A stretch of 64,000 nucleotides of DNA from Desmodesmus armatus (taxonomy: Eukaryota; Chlorophyta; Chlorophyceae; Sphaeropleales; Scenedesmaceae). The notes beneath the pieces were generated by a model. The model ran no database searches. It was not told the DNA's origin and was given only the letters and a program-made list of their open reading frames with translations. Position numbers and translations under genes: made by a program. Below, piece by piece: positions 38,185 to 50,800 of the stretch. The first letter of the stretch is position 1; each line of letters opens with the position of its first letter. The stretch spans positions 124,001 through 188,000 of the forward strand of contig VIIQ02000664.1 of the NCBI GenBank assembly GCA_007449985.2, given 5' to 3'.

Positions 38185-41100
38185 TCACAACTCGTCATGC
38201 CCAGCGCTACGGGCAGCATGCCCAGCTTCACTCTGCGAAACACAGCACAGAGCCAATGGGGGTGTGTGAGTGAGAGTGAGTGGCAGCTCAGCAGAGTGTG
38301 TCACTAACCAGCGACATCACGACGCAAGCCGAAGGGCATGTTGCTGTTTAGCATTGGCGGCAACTGGAGTCAAAAGAGGGATGGCGCAGCCGCGACACAG
38401 CCAACAAGTAGGCGACCGATTATGTTGGGCGTGAGCAGACACTGCATGCACAGTAGAAGACTGTGGATCCTGGCAGGGATGAATGGCTAACTAGGTTCTG
38501 TAGTGTTGAGCTCACCTCCGTGCCCAACGGCCGCGTGGCATTCCCTTGCCCCATCGCCAACGCAAGGGCAGAGGGCGACAACGTGAGCGTGCTGTGGTAG
38601 GCGTGTTTCCGCTTGACAGAAACTGGCACAAAGTCAACATCGCCGCTGCCGTCGTGCTTTTCCCGTATCTCCACGACTGCCTCCCAAAGCTCTAAAGCCT
38701 CCCCACCACCCTCGATACCTGCAGGAGCAGCAGCATCAGCAGATGTTGTGGCATCAACACACTTGCTACTGTGCACGGTGAATGCAGCCACAGGTGTGCA
38801 GAAGTGCCTCTCTGCTACCCTTGATACCTGCAAGTATCAAGCAGCAGCATCAGTGGCGGTACAAAGTTTGCGAAGTACCAGCGACCCAGGCAGAAGGTGT
38901 ATTGGGAGATCAGAAGCTGCGGCATTGACATCCATGTTACTGTGCACTATGGATGCAACAACAGGCTCCCTAACAACATCAACAGCAGATACCGGTGTTG
39001 CTTGCTAACCCTGTCAGGTGGCTGCTCAACATAACAGTCGTGAGCCAGGTGTGCAGGGGTGCATGCTGCCGCAACAGCAAGCCTTCAGTGAACGCTCATG
39101 CATAGGGGACCAGTGCCTGCAATGCCGTCATAAACTCACTGTCGGGGTCCAGGAACATATCAGCCGGCATCACTGCCGGGTCACCTCCTGCCCTCCCTCC
39201 CGTAAGCTCCATATCAAAATGAATCAGGTTCACGCCCGTCACGCTACTCTTCGTCAGCCTCAGCGCAACACCCTTCTCCAACTCCTTCTGCAACTCCTGC
39301 AGCGGCTGCGCTGCAAGTATACTCCGCAACAGCGTCTCATACGGTACCCACTCCTGCAGGCCAACTAGCGGCAGCGGCCACGCCCAGATTTTGGGCGCCA
39401 GCGCCCCAGGGGCAATGCCGCCCGGCTGGGCGGCGGCGGCTGCGGCGGCTGTGGCGGCTGCGGCGGCTTCGCTGTCACGGAGGCTGAGGTCGAGAGTGCC
39501 GTCTGGGAGCTTCTTGAGCCGGAGCTTTGGTGGCTCCTGCTCACCGGGCTGCCGTGCTGCTACTATGGTGACTGAGGAGCCTGCACAACACGATACAAAA
39601 TGCGGCGGGAAAAAAGCGGGGTTTACAGCAATACGAGTGCGTCTGCATAAGCTCCCATGAAAACATTTGTCCTCTTGGCTGCTTTGCGCACCGATGGCTT
39701 CTGTGTGACTTTGTGACTGGTATGTGTCAGCCGCTGGCTCCATTTCCATAGGCCAGCAGCTGCTGCAGAGACATCTGCTGCTTTAGTTCTTTCGAATTTG
39801 GCCCTGCAGATTCACATGCTGTCCCATATCACCTGCTGGCTCAATTTCAAATGACAGCAGTTGCTTGGTTCGCCCCGCAGCATCCCCCAGCCCAAGGCTG
39901 GCGTTCGTCGCAGCCCTGTACAGCTCCCCAGCGAGGTACAGCATGCCGGGCGCATTTTCAAACCCTGGCTCTGCCTCACCCAGCTTCATGTGGGCATACA
40001 CCTGCACACAGTGATGGCATGCAACAGCTTCACCAATTCAGAGCAGCTCCACTAATCAGCAACTTCATCAAACAAGAACCATCACCATGTGAGCATACAC
40101 CTGCACACAGTGATGCGCAACGCAGCAGCTTCACCGATTGATATGGCGCTAGCGCAGAGCAGCTCAACTAATCAGCAAATGTCATCAAGCAGCAGCTTTA
40201 CCATGTGGGCGTACAACTGCACATAATAGAGAAGCATAATGGTCCGCCCTTGAGGGGCAACTGACATCCTAAACAGTCAGGTGCTATACCAACAGCTTGG
40301 TACTATTCAACAGCTACACTATCTGGCCAAGGCTGCTTCACCAGGTGCAGCAGTTGGAAGAGGGTTCCGTCCATGCAGCATGGTGCCAGGGTACGGTGCT
40401 CTAAGCAGGCCGCGCGCCCTTGTTCTGGACCCTGCAGCTAGTCCCCCGCTGCCGTGCGCAACTACCCGCGTCCCCACCTCTGCAATGTATGCCGCAGGCA
40501 AGTCAGGAAGCTCCACCGGCTTTCGCAAGCTGATGCCCTTCAGCTGCCGCAGGGTGAGCGCAGCGCCCGGCGCTACCAGCAGCCGCCGGGCGCGGGGCAC
40601 ATCGGTGCTGTGTGGTAGGTACAGGGAGAGGTCGGTGATTCGGGAGAACACCAGCTCGACGGGTCCTGCCAGGGTGACCTCCGGGAGGACCATGCGCTGC
40701 CGCTGCCACTGCCAAGGGTCCTTTTTGAACTCGGCAAGTGCTGAGCTGGTCATGTCCTGCAGGAATGCAGGAAGTTTTGGCGGGAAACATGGGGCCAGCA
40801 CGGACAGGCCACCTGTCACATGGTGGGCTTGTACAATGGCAGCAATTCCACAATGTATGCGGTGCTGTTATTGGTGGTCAGGTTCTTTTCAAAGAAATTT
40901 GACAAATTCAAGCACTCAGCACCCGCCCCCCCTGCTTTTACCTGCGGCATAGGCAGCGCTTGTTGCTCCAACGGTGGTGCTGCTGCTGCGCTGCCTCCAG
41001 CTTCTGTTGGCTGGTTGTTGAGTGTCAGCTCAAACTGCTGCCCACCGATCTCGACTGCTAGATGGTGCTGCCGGCCCACATACACCTGCACGGCGGGGCA

Positions 41101-41580
41101 GTGCATCGCTGTGTTCAAGACTGCAATTACTTGTCCTCTGATGGCAGTCAGACCATTCAGCTGCTGTGTGACACCTTGTAGACAGCTACAGTAAAGTGAC
41201 ACCTGGAGTACTGGCCAGATGCAACATGATGCCCTCATGCTGCTGCTGTGAGGCAGTGCTTTGGGGCACTGCACAGCACACCTGAAAGGAGTCCATGGGC
41301 ACGTCTCGTAAAGACATGTCTTTGATGCCTGTCTTCCGCTGTATCGCCTTGATCGTCGCCTGCAGGCAAGGTGCTATCAGCATTCTGCAGGCCGCACAAC
41401 AGTGCTTCAAAAATCAAAGGCAAGGGACTGCAGGCTCACCTCTGCTGCTTGCATGGCAACATTTCCCCAAATATCATGTATAGAGTTGACGACTGTGAGG
41501 GGTGCAGCTGTTGAGGGAGCCAGCAGCTGGCCAGTCAGGAGGGCCAGGACACAACAGCAGTAGCCAGGTGTCCGACGCAT
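38185..41580 (-). CDS. unrecognised ER-luminal protein with signal peptide and C-terminal HDEL
   Basis: Eight exons (minus): 41580-41440, 41359-41282, 41202-40942, 40756-40478, 40001-39833, 39580-39140, 38718-38516, 38232-38185. Every donor/acceptor phase matches, giving 539 residues. The protein starts with a signal peptide (MRRTPGYCCCVLALLTGQLL) and ends in HDEL before TGA, the ER-retention signal. Between them are soluble segments (SLRDVPMDSF, VQVYVGRQHHLAVEIGGQQF, DPWQWQRQRMVLPEVTLAGP, GDVDFVPVSVKRKHAYHSTL) separated by Ala-rich linkers. Exon 6 carries a run of about 15 Ala. I do not recognise the family. If the strong donor at 39140 is not used, exon 6 ends at a stop at 39096 and HDEL is lost; the matching phase of 38718-38516 favours splicing. 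A Met at 41604 is an alternative start. Confidence 0.75.
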
Positions 41581-41604
41581 TTTTGGTCTTGTGGATGCAA
41601 GCAC

Positions 41605-42520
41605 AGCGGCTGAAACGGTTGATTTGCTTTGATGATGATATGAACGGTGTTGGGCCTGCTACACAGAAGCACGCAGCTACCCCGGCTCAATCCAGAAGAC
41701 AGTACAGAATGATCGAAGGAAGGTCACGCCACACAACAGGACAGGCAACAATACGGCGCATTACACGTTCAATTCTGCCCAGACCTGCCTCGTGTAGCCC
41801 TTTGTTGCGCTCTCTCGCGATGCCCTGGAACCTGCAAGGACCCAGCTGTGAGTTTCAAAACTAGAAAATTTGGCCTGGCTGCATACCGATACAGGTTGGC
41901 CTAACCACACCCCCAGGCCAGCTAGGGCTGCATTTCAAACCACAGCCAGTCCGCCACACTCAAGGTGGCCTGTACAGGCCGACATGTTGTACACCCCCAG
42001 CATGCAACACCACACCCAGCTTGACAAGCGCCCTCCCCACCCGCACTTCTCAGCGCAGGGGCTCCACAGCACCGTACCCAACCAAACGCCACATGTGTTC
42101 CAGCTCAACCGCAACATACTCCTGCGGATGCAAGTGATCACACTCGGCCCCCCAGCCGCCAAACCAGCACCAAGCGGACCCAGCCACCGCCTGCCATGCC
42201 CAAAAGGCCTCAGCAACAAGGGTCCACCGTCCCTTCCTTGCGCAGCACAGCCATTCCATCCAACCGCCCCTGTGAGCCTTCACAGCACCCCGCCACATGT
42301 GCTCCAGCAAACAGCACGATACCTACGACCCCCCCCCCCCCACCACCACCACCATCATGGATCCCCCCCCCAACCACACACACAAACAATGCCTGCAGCC
42401 ACGACCGACATACACACATCAGCCTAGGGGGCCTGAGCCATGCCCAACCACAAAGCCACCAAAGCATCACCAACATCTTTGTAAGCACATCCAGCCACAG
42501 CCTACCACACCAAAACACAC
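41605..42520. other. C-rich, G-poor spacer (promoter of the HDEL gene, 3' flank of the ParB-like gene)
   Basis: From about 41880 to 42540 the plus strand is strikingly rich in C and A and poor in G. Degenerate repeated phrases such as CACCCCGCCACATGTGCTCCAGC and CCAAACGCCACATGTGTTCCAGC occur near 42090 and 42290. No exon recognised. Confidence 0.5.
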
Positions 42521-44928
42521 CTAACCATCCTCAACCTTGCGCAGAGCAACCACCACCGGGGCAACCCGCCCCTGCGGGTCTATCAGCGCAGCGGGGGCAG
42601 CAGCACCAGCAGCGGCAGCACCGGCAGCGACAGCACTGGCAGCGGCAGCACCGGCAGCAGCAGCACCGGCCTCGTCCTGGCGCATACCAACCATCACCGG
42701 CGCAACCATCGCCGGGGCATCCCGCTGCTGCGGGTCGATTGGCGCAGCCGGGGTCAAAAGGGTGTAGCCTGGCAGGGCAGAAGCCTCTGGTAGCTGCGCG
42801 TGACTGATGGCGTGCTGCACATACGTCTCCACGTCAGGCACCGCCACGAGCACCATCGGCACGCGCGAGCGCAGGTGGTTTGCCCAAATGAACTGCACAA
42901 CAACACATGATGGTAGGGTGGATACGGTACCCAAATTATGTAGCACAATCAAATTGACATGCCAAATGCCAAGGTCGTCAATGCGCAGAGTTACATGTTG
43001 AGAAAGAGATCATGCTGCGATGCCACTGGCAAGGCCGCAGTGGGTCTTGCTGTCTTGCGGCTGTCATGTTTGCAAACAGGGAGGTAGCAAACAAACTCTT
43101 GTATGCACACAACTAGACTGAGGCTGCGCATGCGCAGCTGTTGCAACTCAGCGAACAGCTCAGACCAAACAATCTGTGCCCACCTCAGAGAACGGCTTGT
43201 TTGATTTCTGGTAGCCTCCAGCCTTCCGCACCAACGCCGCCAGTGACCTGTATGGGTCATCTGCAAGGTCTGCAAAGCACCCGATAAAGTGGTGGGGACA
43301 GCAGCAGACCAACAGCGCCGCTTTTGTCGCAAAAGGATGTTTCTTGCAATCTGTGCATGATGCAGCAGCCTCATTGCCTTGTCTGCGATTGGAGGTACGT
43401 GCAAGATTGCAAGCAGTTGCTTGTTTGGGTCTCGGATGATTCACACGTTGCAGTGAAAGCAGTCTGCAAGGCATGCACAGCATGCACCCCACTCAAAGGG
43501 CAGTGCCAATGCGCTTTGAGTGGCATGCCAGCCCCAACTGAGGACTGACTCAGCAACTGCGCCCACCTGCTACTTTGTCAGGCAGCAGCGCTGCCAGCTG
43601 TTTGACTTCCACAGGTGAACCATCACAGCCACAGCTCCACAGCAGGTTGCGCCTAGCCTGCAGGTTTGCAAATTGATACAATGGGGGGTCAAACAGATAC
43701 AAAACAGCCGGCACTCAATGGGGAGCACACAAGCAACAATTTGCTGCAAATTTCACAGGCTGTTGCACTTCAAGGCTTCACGCACAAAGCAATCGTGCGT
43801 CCATGCAGTGTTGTGAGGGCTGCTGCGAGACACAGCTGCAGTTTTAGTCTGAACAGCTGAGGGGGAGTCTGACGCACCATGGCGACCCAGAACTGCTCCT
43901 GAGTCAGCTCTGTCAAATCCAGCACTGTGCCTGCAGCACAACAGGTTGAAGCCATGCAGAGCCAGGTACATGGTGGTGACAGCCTGATTGAATCATGCCA
44001 TAGCGCTAGCTGCCAGCGGCTGCAGATAACCGGAAGTGAATGCCAACTGCAGTCACAATTGATGGCGAAGTGCAACTGTCCACACACAGTGTTTAGAGTC
44101 GCAGCCTTACGCGCCAACTCGTTGACAGTGTTACCCCGACGTTCAGTTGACCACTGGCTGTGTGCATGATGTACACAGCACTCCCGCACGGCTGATGTGT
44201 TCCCATTCTGCACCAGATGATATCTGCGCCCAGCATGTGTGGGGCTGCCGACCCCAAGCCGGCTGCTTCATAGGCAGTAGCACTGATGCTGTGCCCAGGT
44301 GACACACCTGCATAGCATGACTTCAGCCCTTTTTCGTACATAGCCCTTGCCAAGTGGTGATGGTCAATCAGGTAGTGGCGGCCACCAGGCCCCAGCACCA
44401 CTGGCACAGGATGGCTCCTCAAGAACCTGTGTGCATTGGCAGGCAAAACACACCCTTGAGACAGAACACATGCTCAGTACAGCGCTCTTCTGACATGGCA
44501 CTAGTACAGTGCGACAGCATTGGCGGGCAGTCAGGCACCTAGTAGTCAAGAGAGCAGATAACAGCTTGGCGCCCTGTGTCTGAACACACGAGCTGCCACC
44601 GGGTGCATGTTAGTCCACAGATGACCACTCTGGTGGAAAAGGGAATGCGCATGCACCTTGGCAGCAAGCTGCATGAGGATCCTGCCACAGTTTTGCACGC
44701 AATGCCTGCTGCAACAGTGCGCCTGCCCTAGCTGCCACACCAGCAGAGCATGCAGCCAGCTGCGGAGGGCTGTTGGACGGTGGAGAGTGACTGCAGCACC
44801 GTGACAAGGTTGCTAGATATCCGACATCATTACTAATTTGAGTGCCAGCACAGCAAGACCTACTTGTCCAGAGCTGCTGGCCCTTTGTCGAGCTTCTTCT
44901 GCAGCTTCTTCATCTTCTCATGGACCTG

Positions 44929-44961
<33 letters not shown>

Positions 44962-46114
44962 GCGAGCAACAAGAAGCAATGGGAGTGAGTGCATTGTCGT
45001 GACGAGCAAGTGTGTCATTTTGTGACTTCCTTGCATTGTGCGGGACTTTCCCTGATGGAGAGGTGGCCATTTGCCAAGGCGGGTGCCATCACCCTTGGAA
45101 GACAAGGGCGCGACATGAACTTGATTTGGGGGGGGGGGGGAGGTGGAATTGGGTCCCAAGGCTTGCATTGACTGGGCTGGGTCTGTCAAGGCCTCTTTGT
45201 AGCGGAAACTGACTGACGGGCTGACCGACCCTATGGACAGCTGCTGTGTAAGAGCACGCGCTCTTCAGGTGTACATCATGATCAGCCAGCACTGGATGAG
45301 GTTCAGTGTACCTGCTGCATGCCCACACACAGCTGTGTGGGGTGCAAGTCCTCCACGTTGATTTGGTACAGGGGCGTGCCAGGCTGGAGCTTGATCCCCA
45401 GGTCTGAGACATGCTCCTCTGGCGCCCAGTCAGATGCTGAAGAGTTGAGCGACGCAGTGCTCTGCGCAGCACAACAAAAGCAGGATCATGGAACGTGACA
45501 CTTTGCAACTATCTGCTCAATATGGGTGGACCATTGCCCTCAAGCACACTAGGGTGACCTTCTGCTGTTCTGCGCATGCTCTGTCTGATGAGGGGATGGG
45601 GAATACCTGCTGACGCCAGTGCTGCTGCTATTTCCAGCTGTTGAGACAATATGCAATCCGTACCCCGCGCACCTCTGAATGGTGTACAGCAGGAAAGCTT
45701 ATGTCTGCTGCACTTGTGCCCATTGGTGCCCAGGTTAGTCACTAGTGAGCACTTGCTACTGCTCGACCAGTTGCTCTCCGACAGACGCGAGTGACAAAAT
45801 GCTTCCAAACTCCACCTGACCGCACCCCATCCCCTTTATCTGCTGCCGAGCCAGTCAACACTTGATGTGAAGTCAAACGTTTCTGTGCGGTCGCGCAGGC
45901 TCACCTGGGCAGCTGAAGATGTTGTGGGAATGTTGCTGTAGTTCCGGTTCTGACTGTATTTGAGGTTGGGAGGGAGACGTTGCTGAGGCTGCTGTTGGCT
46001 GTATCGCTGGGCGCTGGATAATCGACGGAGTGACGCATCAGCCGAAGCAATGCACAGCAACAACAGTACTATCATGCTTTCTAGCGCCTTCAGCAGCCGG
46101 GGTTGGAGCCACAA
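42521..46114 (-). CDS. ParB-like nuclease-fold protein (ParBc_2 family) with N-terminal signal peptide
   Basis: Eight exons (minus): 46114-45905, 45461-45312, 44925-44864, 44426-44308, 43930-43878, 43657-43567, 43260-43184, 42892-42521. Phases fit and give 377 residues. The first ~27 residues hold a hydrophobic core (MIVLLLLCIASADA), then a Gln/Ser/Asn-rich linker. The domain reads VEDLHPTQLCVGMQQ, an amphipathic Lys-rich helix (KMKKLQKKLDK), HPVPVVLGPGG, YLIDHHHLARAMYEKG, LTQEQFWVAMV, DDPYRSLAALVRKAGGY and FIWANHLR. This matches the ParB-like family known as PF08857, including its HHH-containing core. The C-terminal ~80 residues become Ala/Gly-rich. Biochemistry of the family is poorly known. 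The signal peptide implies an extracytosolic location, odd for a nuclease fold. An extra exon around 45600-45640 cannot be excluded. Confidence 0.82.
44936..44960. repeat. (CAG)n repeat beside an acceptor in the ParB-like gene
   Basis: About eight units lie just upstream of the exon starting at 44925 and form part of its polypyrimidine-type acceptor region when read on the minus strand as CTG repeats. Confidence 0.8.
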
Positions 46115-47815
46115 AACGTGGACAAACGTTGGATGACAGCAAACAGCCTGCAGGCAGCGAAGACCCTTTGAAGGCTATCTCATTTGGTCGAGTGCTACAC
46201 GTGAGAGTATAGGTAGTGACTGGCAAGGTTGTATTGCAGATTGCAAGCCCCAGCAGGTGGCAAGAAAGATGATGCACCCCTGCCACTTCAATGAAAGTTG
46301 CAATGGGAAACCTGACAGCCAAAGATGGGTCTTGGAGATGTCAACAAGTAGTTCCGTTATTTGCAGTGGTCACAATCGACATTGGTGAAGCTTCCATACC
46401 GTTGCACACACACGAAACGAAGCGCCCAAATGTGCATGGGGGCCAACATACAGACCGCTGTCATAACGACAACTGCAACATGAGCATGTGAGCCATGCAG
46501 CCAGCAGGTATCCACTGGCTAGGCACGCTTTAAGTTGTGGCGCACCTGCAAGGTGCAGGAGGCCAATAGCCAGAATCCATCGACGCCGCGCCCCACAACT
46601 GTCCTCGCCTCCCCGCATGCAGCCTCTGGGCAGCCCCGCTTTATGTCACCTACACGTCTTTGTGACGACAGCGAACCCTTACTGTCACCGTGTCGCACCA
46701 CAATGCATTGGCAGCACAACAGAGGTTTGCCAAAGCCCCGGCAACAGCCCCTGCAGGTTGCGCTATGCAAACAAACAACAAGCAATGCCCAAGCACATGC
46801 TGCACCAACAAGCAAATGTATAAGTGAGAAGGCAGGTACTCTCAGCACAGACGGCAGAAAGACCGTACAATTGGATTGCAGTCCAGTGCGGCCAGACAGG
46901 GAAGAGATTGTCCAAAAGAAGCCCGGGCTTTTGCTTGGCTCAGCCACCACAGCAACACCTCAAGGCCAATTGTCTAGTCCACAAGCAAAGGATGCCCTCC
47001 AAAAAGCAATTCTACAAGACAAACTATTCGAAGCTTGATTACAGCACAAGGCAGCACATGTAGAAATGGAGCCAGCACATCACCTCTGACAGCCCACCAC
47101 GGTGCTGAGCAGCCACGGCTCAGCTGTGCTTCTTACAGGCCATCAATATCATGTCAGCTGGCACCAAACATCAGTGCAAAACACCATCTAAGAGATGTGA
47201 CACGGACTGGATCCATTTCGCAGGCCTTATGTTCGGCCTCAGGAAGGCTTCCTTGGTTTGTTAGCAAGCCACAACTGCATGCATGCTCACAGCCGCTGCG
47301 ACTGGAGACCAGTCAGTGCAGAATATTCGGCCTGTGCAACAGGCGGCAGCCACTGTCCAAGCTTCACCCACTGTCCCCACGGTGGAACCGGCACCTCTCA
47401 CAGCAACTTGCATCACTGGGTGCACTCTCCTCAAACCTGCTGTCAACCCCCAACCTCCCATGCCTGCACGAAACATCCAAATTGTGCTCTTTATTGACAC
47501 TGTGTGACACACTGCTTATGGGTGGTGAACATTTCCCCAGCCAAGGAAAAAAGAGATGAACCCAGCACATGTACTGACACTGCAGCACAGACGAGTGCAG
47601 GAATCCAGGCTTATGTGTACCTCGGAGCACACAGCACGTGCAGTTCAGGTGCAGTTGTGCAGGTATGCACACTGCACCACATGCTTTGATCAGGCGGCGA
47701 TTTGGCCTCCCATGCATGCATGTGTGCTGTACAACACCCGCAGCGTGTCCAATGCAGCGCACACATGTTGTAATCCCTGACAGCAAATTGCTGTCAATTC
47801 ATTCAGTCAAGCTCA
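46115..47815. other. promoter of the ParB-like gene and 3' flank of the metalloprotease gene
   Basis: 1.7 kb without a recognisable exon. Frames on both strands are composition-driven and carry no family motif. Confidence 0.4.
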
Positions 47816-50800
47816 TCAAACCCAGTATGACATGGTCAGCTGGTACTGGCCCCGACTGCCGTAGGTGTCGTATGCCACGTCACCAGCGGACCGAATATAC
47901 ACATAAAACACACCCGCACTCAGCCTGACGGTGGTTACTGGCCCGATGGTGCTCCCAGTCTGCTGCAACACCAGGGAGGTGGCTGTAGTAGTCAAGGAGC
48001 TAGCCCTCCTGACCTCCAAGCTTGCGCGCAGGTTGGTCCTGGCAATGTTTGCGCCCATTGGGGACAGGGTCTGCAGCTGTGCTGTTACAAACACCCCATT
48101 TTTGAAGGGGTTTGTGGAAGGAACAGTGAACCTGTAGACCTCCACTTGCAGTGGATCCCTGTAGCAAGCAGCAGCAGAACATGTGCGGCACCGGATGTGG
48201 GATAATGTGGTGGTGATGGTGACGGAGATGTCCAGTGCGTTGCACATGTGGTGCGCCAGTCTTTGTGGCTTGACTGCTCTGCTGTTTCCGGCACTGGAGC
48301 TGCTAACAACACCACCATGTTGTGCGAAAGGACTACGAAAGACGAAGGGCTACTGTGAGAACACACCAAAGCTACTGTACACACAGATGAAGAGCCACTG
48401 TGGGGGCTCACAAGCGCTACTGTGTGCCAGCATCCAAGCACCCAAGCAGGAGCATCTTAGCAGCTCAGTACTAGATCTTTCTAGCTAGAGTAATGCAGCC
48501 CATCACACAGAGCTGTGTTGTTGCTAAAGCGTGGCAGCAACTTGGCCAGCCAAGATAGAGCTGCACAGACTGACATGCCGAGCACACACACCTGACAACA
48601 CCGGCCACTGACTGGCTGAACCTTGTGCTTGACACCTGCTGCATGGCAATGGGTGTTGCTGTGGCCAGGGTGCTGCCTTGCTGCTGAGGGACGTAGGGGA
48701 TGAAACTGTTCATCACCTGCACAGGGGTAACAGGAACACGCCCGCATTTAGTCACGGTGGCTGCTTTGGAAGCTTCTGGCTTAAGCAGGTTGGCTGTCGA
48801 GTGTGTTTCAAGGTTGACCAGATCATGTGTCATCGGGTATGTTCATCACAGCATGACTCGTGCTTCTGTCCTCACAGCTTCTGTTGTAAAAGGTTCATGA
48901 CATAATAAGAACCAACCTCTAGACAAGGAGCGCCCAGCACAGCAGATCTGGCAGCTGCCACGCGTTACATCACACAAACAGTATAACGTTATGTTAACAT
49001 CACACTTTGGTTCAAGAGGCTATCACTCACCGCAAAGTCGTCCTCTTTCTCATAGGCACCCGGGTAAACACCATTGCTGAACTGTGTGATATCCTTGTAG
49101 TATGAAGCTCCCATGATCGGGGCCCAGTTGCCGAACCCCTGGGAGTAGGCCCCTGCGCTGCCGTCAGGGTTTGTGTCAAGGTCGTGGTGCAACCCCAGGG
49201 AGTGACCAATCTCGTGCGCAACACTCTCCTGAACGTACCTGCAAGTGCGCAACACAGCAGAGCAGACACACTGGTATCAAGATCCGATGTGGTCCGCAAC
49301 GAAGCACCCAAGCATGCAGGGGTTGCACACCACTCCCTTGATTGAAACACTATTCTGAGGATGGCCGGTGCAAGGAACAGGATGATAGAGGGAATTCCAC
49401 GGTCAGTATGCCAACGCCGCCCACTATGAACACAAGCACAATTTGATCCCCATCAAAATGGACGCACATCGCCATCCGTCCTGACTCACTTTGCGTAGTT
49501 GTAAAGGTCCGCGGCAAACACAAAGGCGGGCTGATAGTACGCCAAGTTGCTGGCTGTCTCCGGAGTAGGGCCAGGTATGTTGTGTGCCGGGATGTAGGCT
49601 GTGCCAGCTAGACCTTGCTTCAGCCCTGGAAGTAGTGGACAAGTCATCAAGGTGGTGGCAGTAAAGCGCGACGTCAGCTAACAGCAGCAGCGCATGTGTA
49701 GGTCAACACTCTGAGTGCACAACTTGTCAATTGAATTGAATCAGCGCAGCATGCTGCACTGCACTGCACATCGAGTGTGGATGGCGTGCACTGTGTTGAG
49801 TGTGCCGATGTCTGAAGGCAGTAGCTCGTTGGCCCCGCACAACAGATGCCGCAACCAGCGCATGCGCATGCGGAGGCTGGCCAGCATGCCACAACCCTGC
49901 AAGCCTCTTGGAAAGCGTGTGGCACACTCCGCGCTGCCGTGCACAGTTAGCTTTCACTCCCGAGCACATACACTACACAGCAGTGGTGAGCAGGGCTGAA
50001 CCCCTCAGCATGCAACTTACAGTCCTGGTTGGAGCCTCCAATGGCCACCCTTGTGCTGTTGACTGCCATAGCAGCGGCTCCAGGATCCTCTGTGGTGATG
50101 TCCACATCAAAGGGCGCAAAGTCTTCGGCAACAGACCTCCAGATGCCCACTATGTCTGCTAGCTCATCAGCACTCCAAGTGCTGGGGCTGTTGTCCTGCA
50201 GAATGCGACCGGCAGGCATGGCATGGTGCAGTCAGAGGGCTTGCAGGGTCACTGGCAGTAGTTCACCGTGAACCAAGTGGTAGGTTTGATGTGCAGGACA
50301 GCTGAAGGGATGAAACTGTGCATGGTGAAGTCTGAGGGCGTGCAGAGGGTCCTGAGCGCAGTTCGTGAGGATGTGCATCTGCTGCAGCAGGCGTGACCCA
50401 AACCCCCAACGCACCTTATCATACGGAGGTGTGATGATCTCAGCCAAGTTGAGGGCGGCATTGTAGGCAGAGCCTCGTGTGGAGTGGCCGTCAAAGTCCA
50501 GTAGGACTCTGTGGGGCGCGTTGGGCCGGGAATGCAGGCTGAAGGCGGCCAGCGGGGTGATTGGCACAACAGAGTCTAGCACAGATGGCTGCGGCAACAA
50601 ACAAGCAGCGGGGAATCTTTATGTTGCTGCATCACATGCAAGTTAGACCTGCCTGCAAGCACCAAGGGCCTTCCTTGGAAAGCAGTGCAAGCCCTGCAGT
50701 AGTGAATCCTGTCACCATGCCATGGTGCCACAGTGCGGCATGGCTTGGCTACAATGCCATGGTGCGATCACAAACAGCAGTAACAGGCTGGTGCTGTCAT

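Noticed and set aside
39096..39139. stop codon at 39096 as the end of the HDEL gene
   Set aside because: A strong donor (ACA/GTGAGT) at 39140 joins in phase to 38718-38516 and then to an exon ending in HDEL, which is the better explanation.
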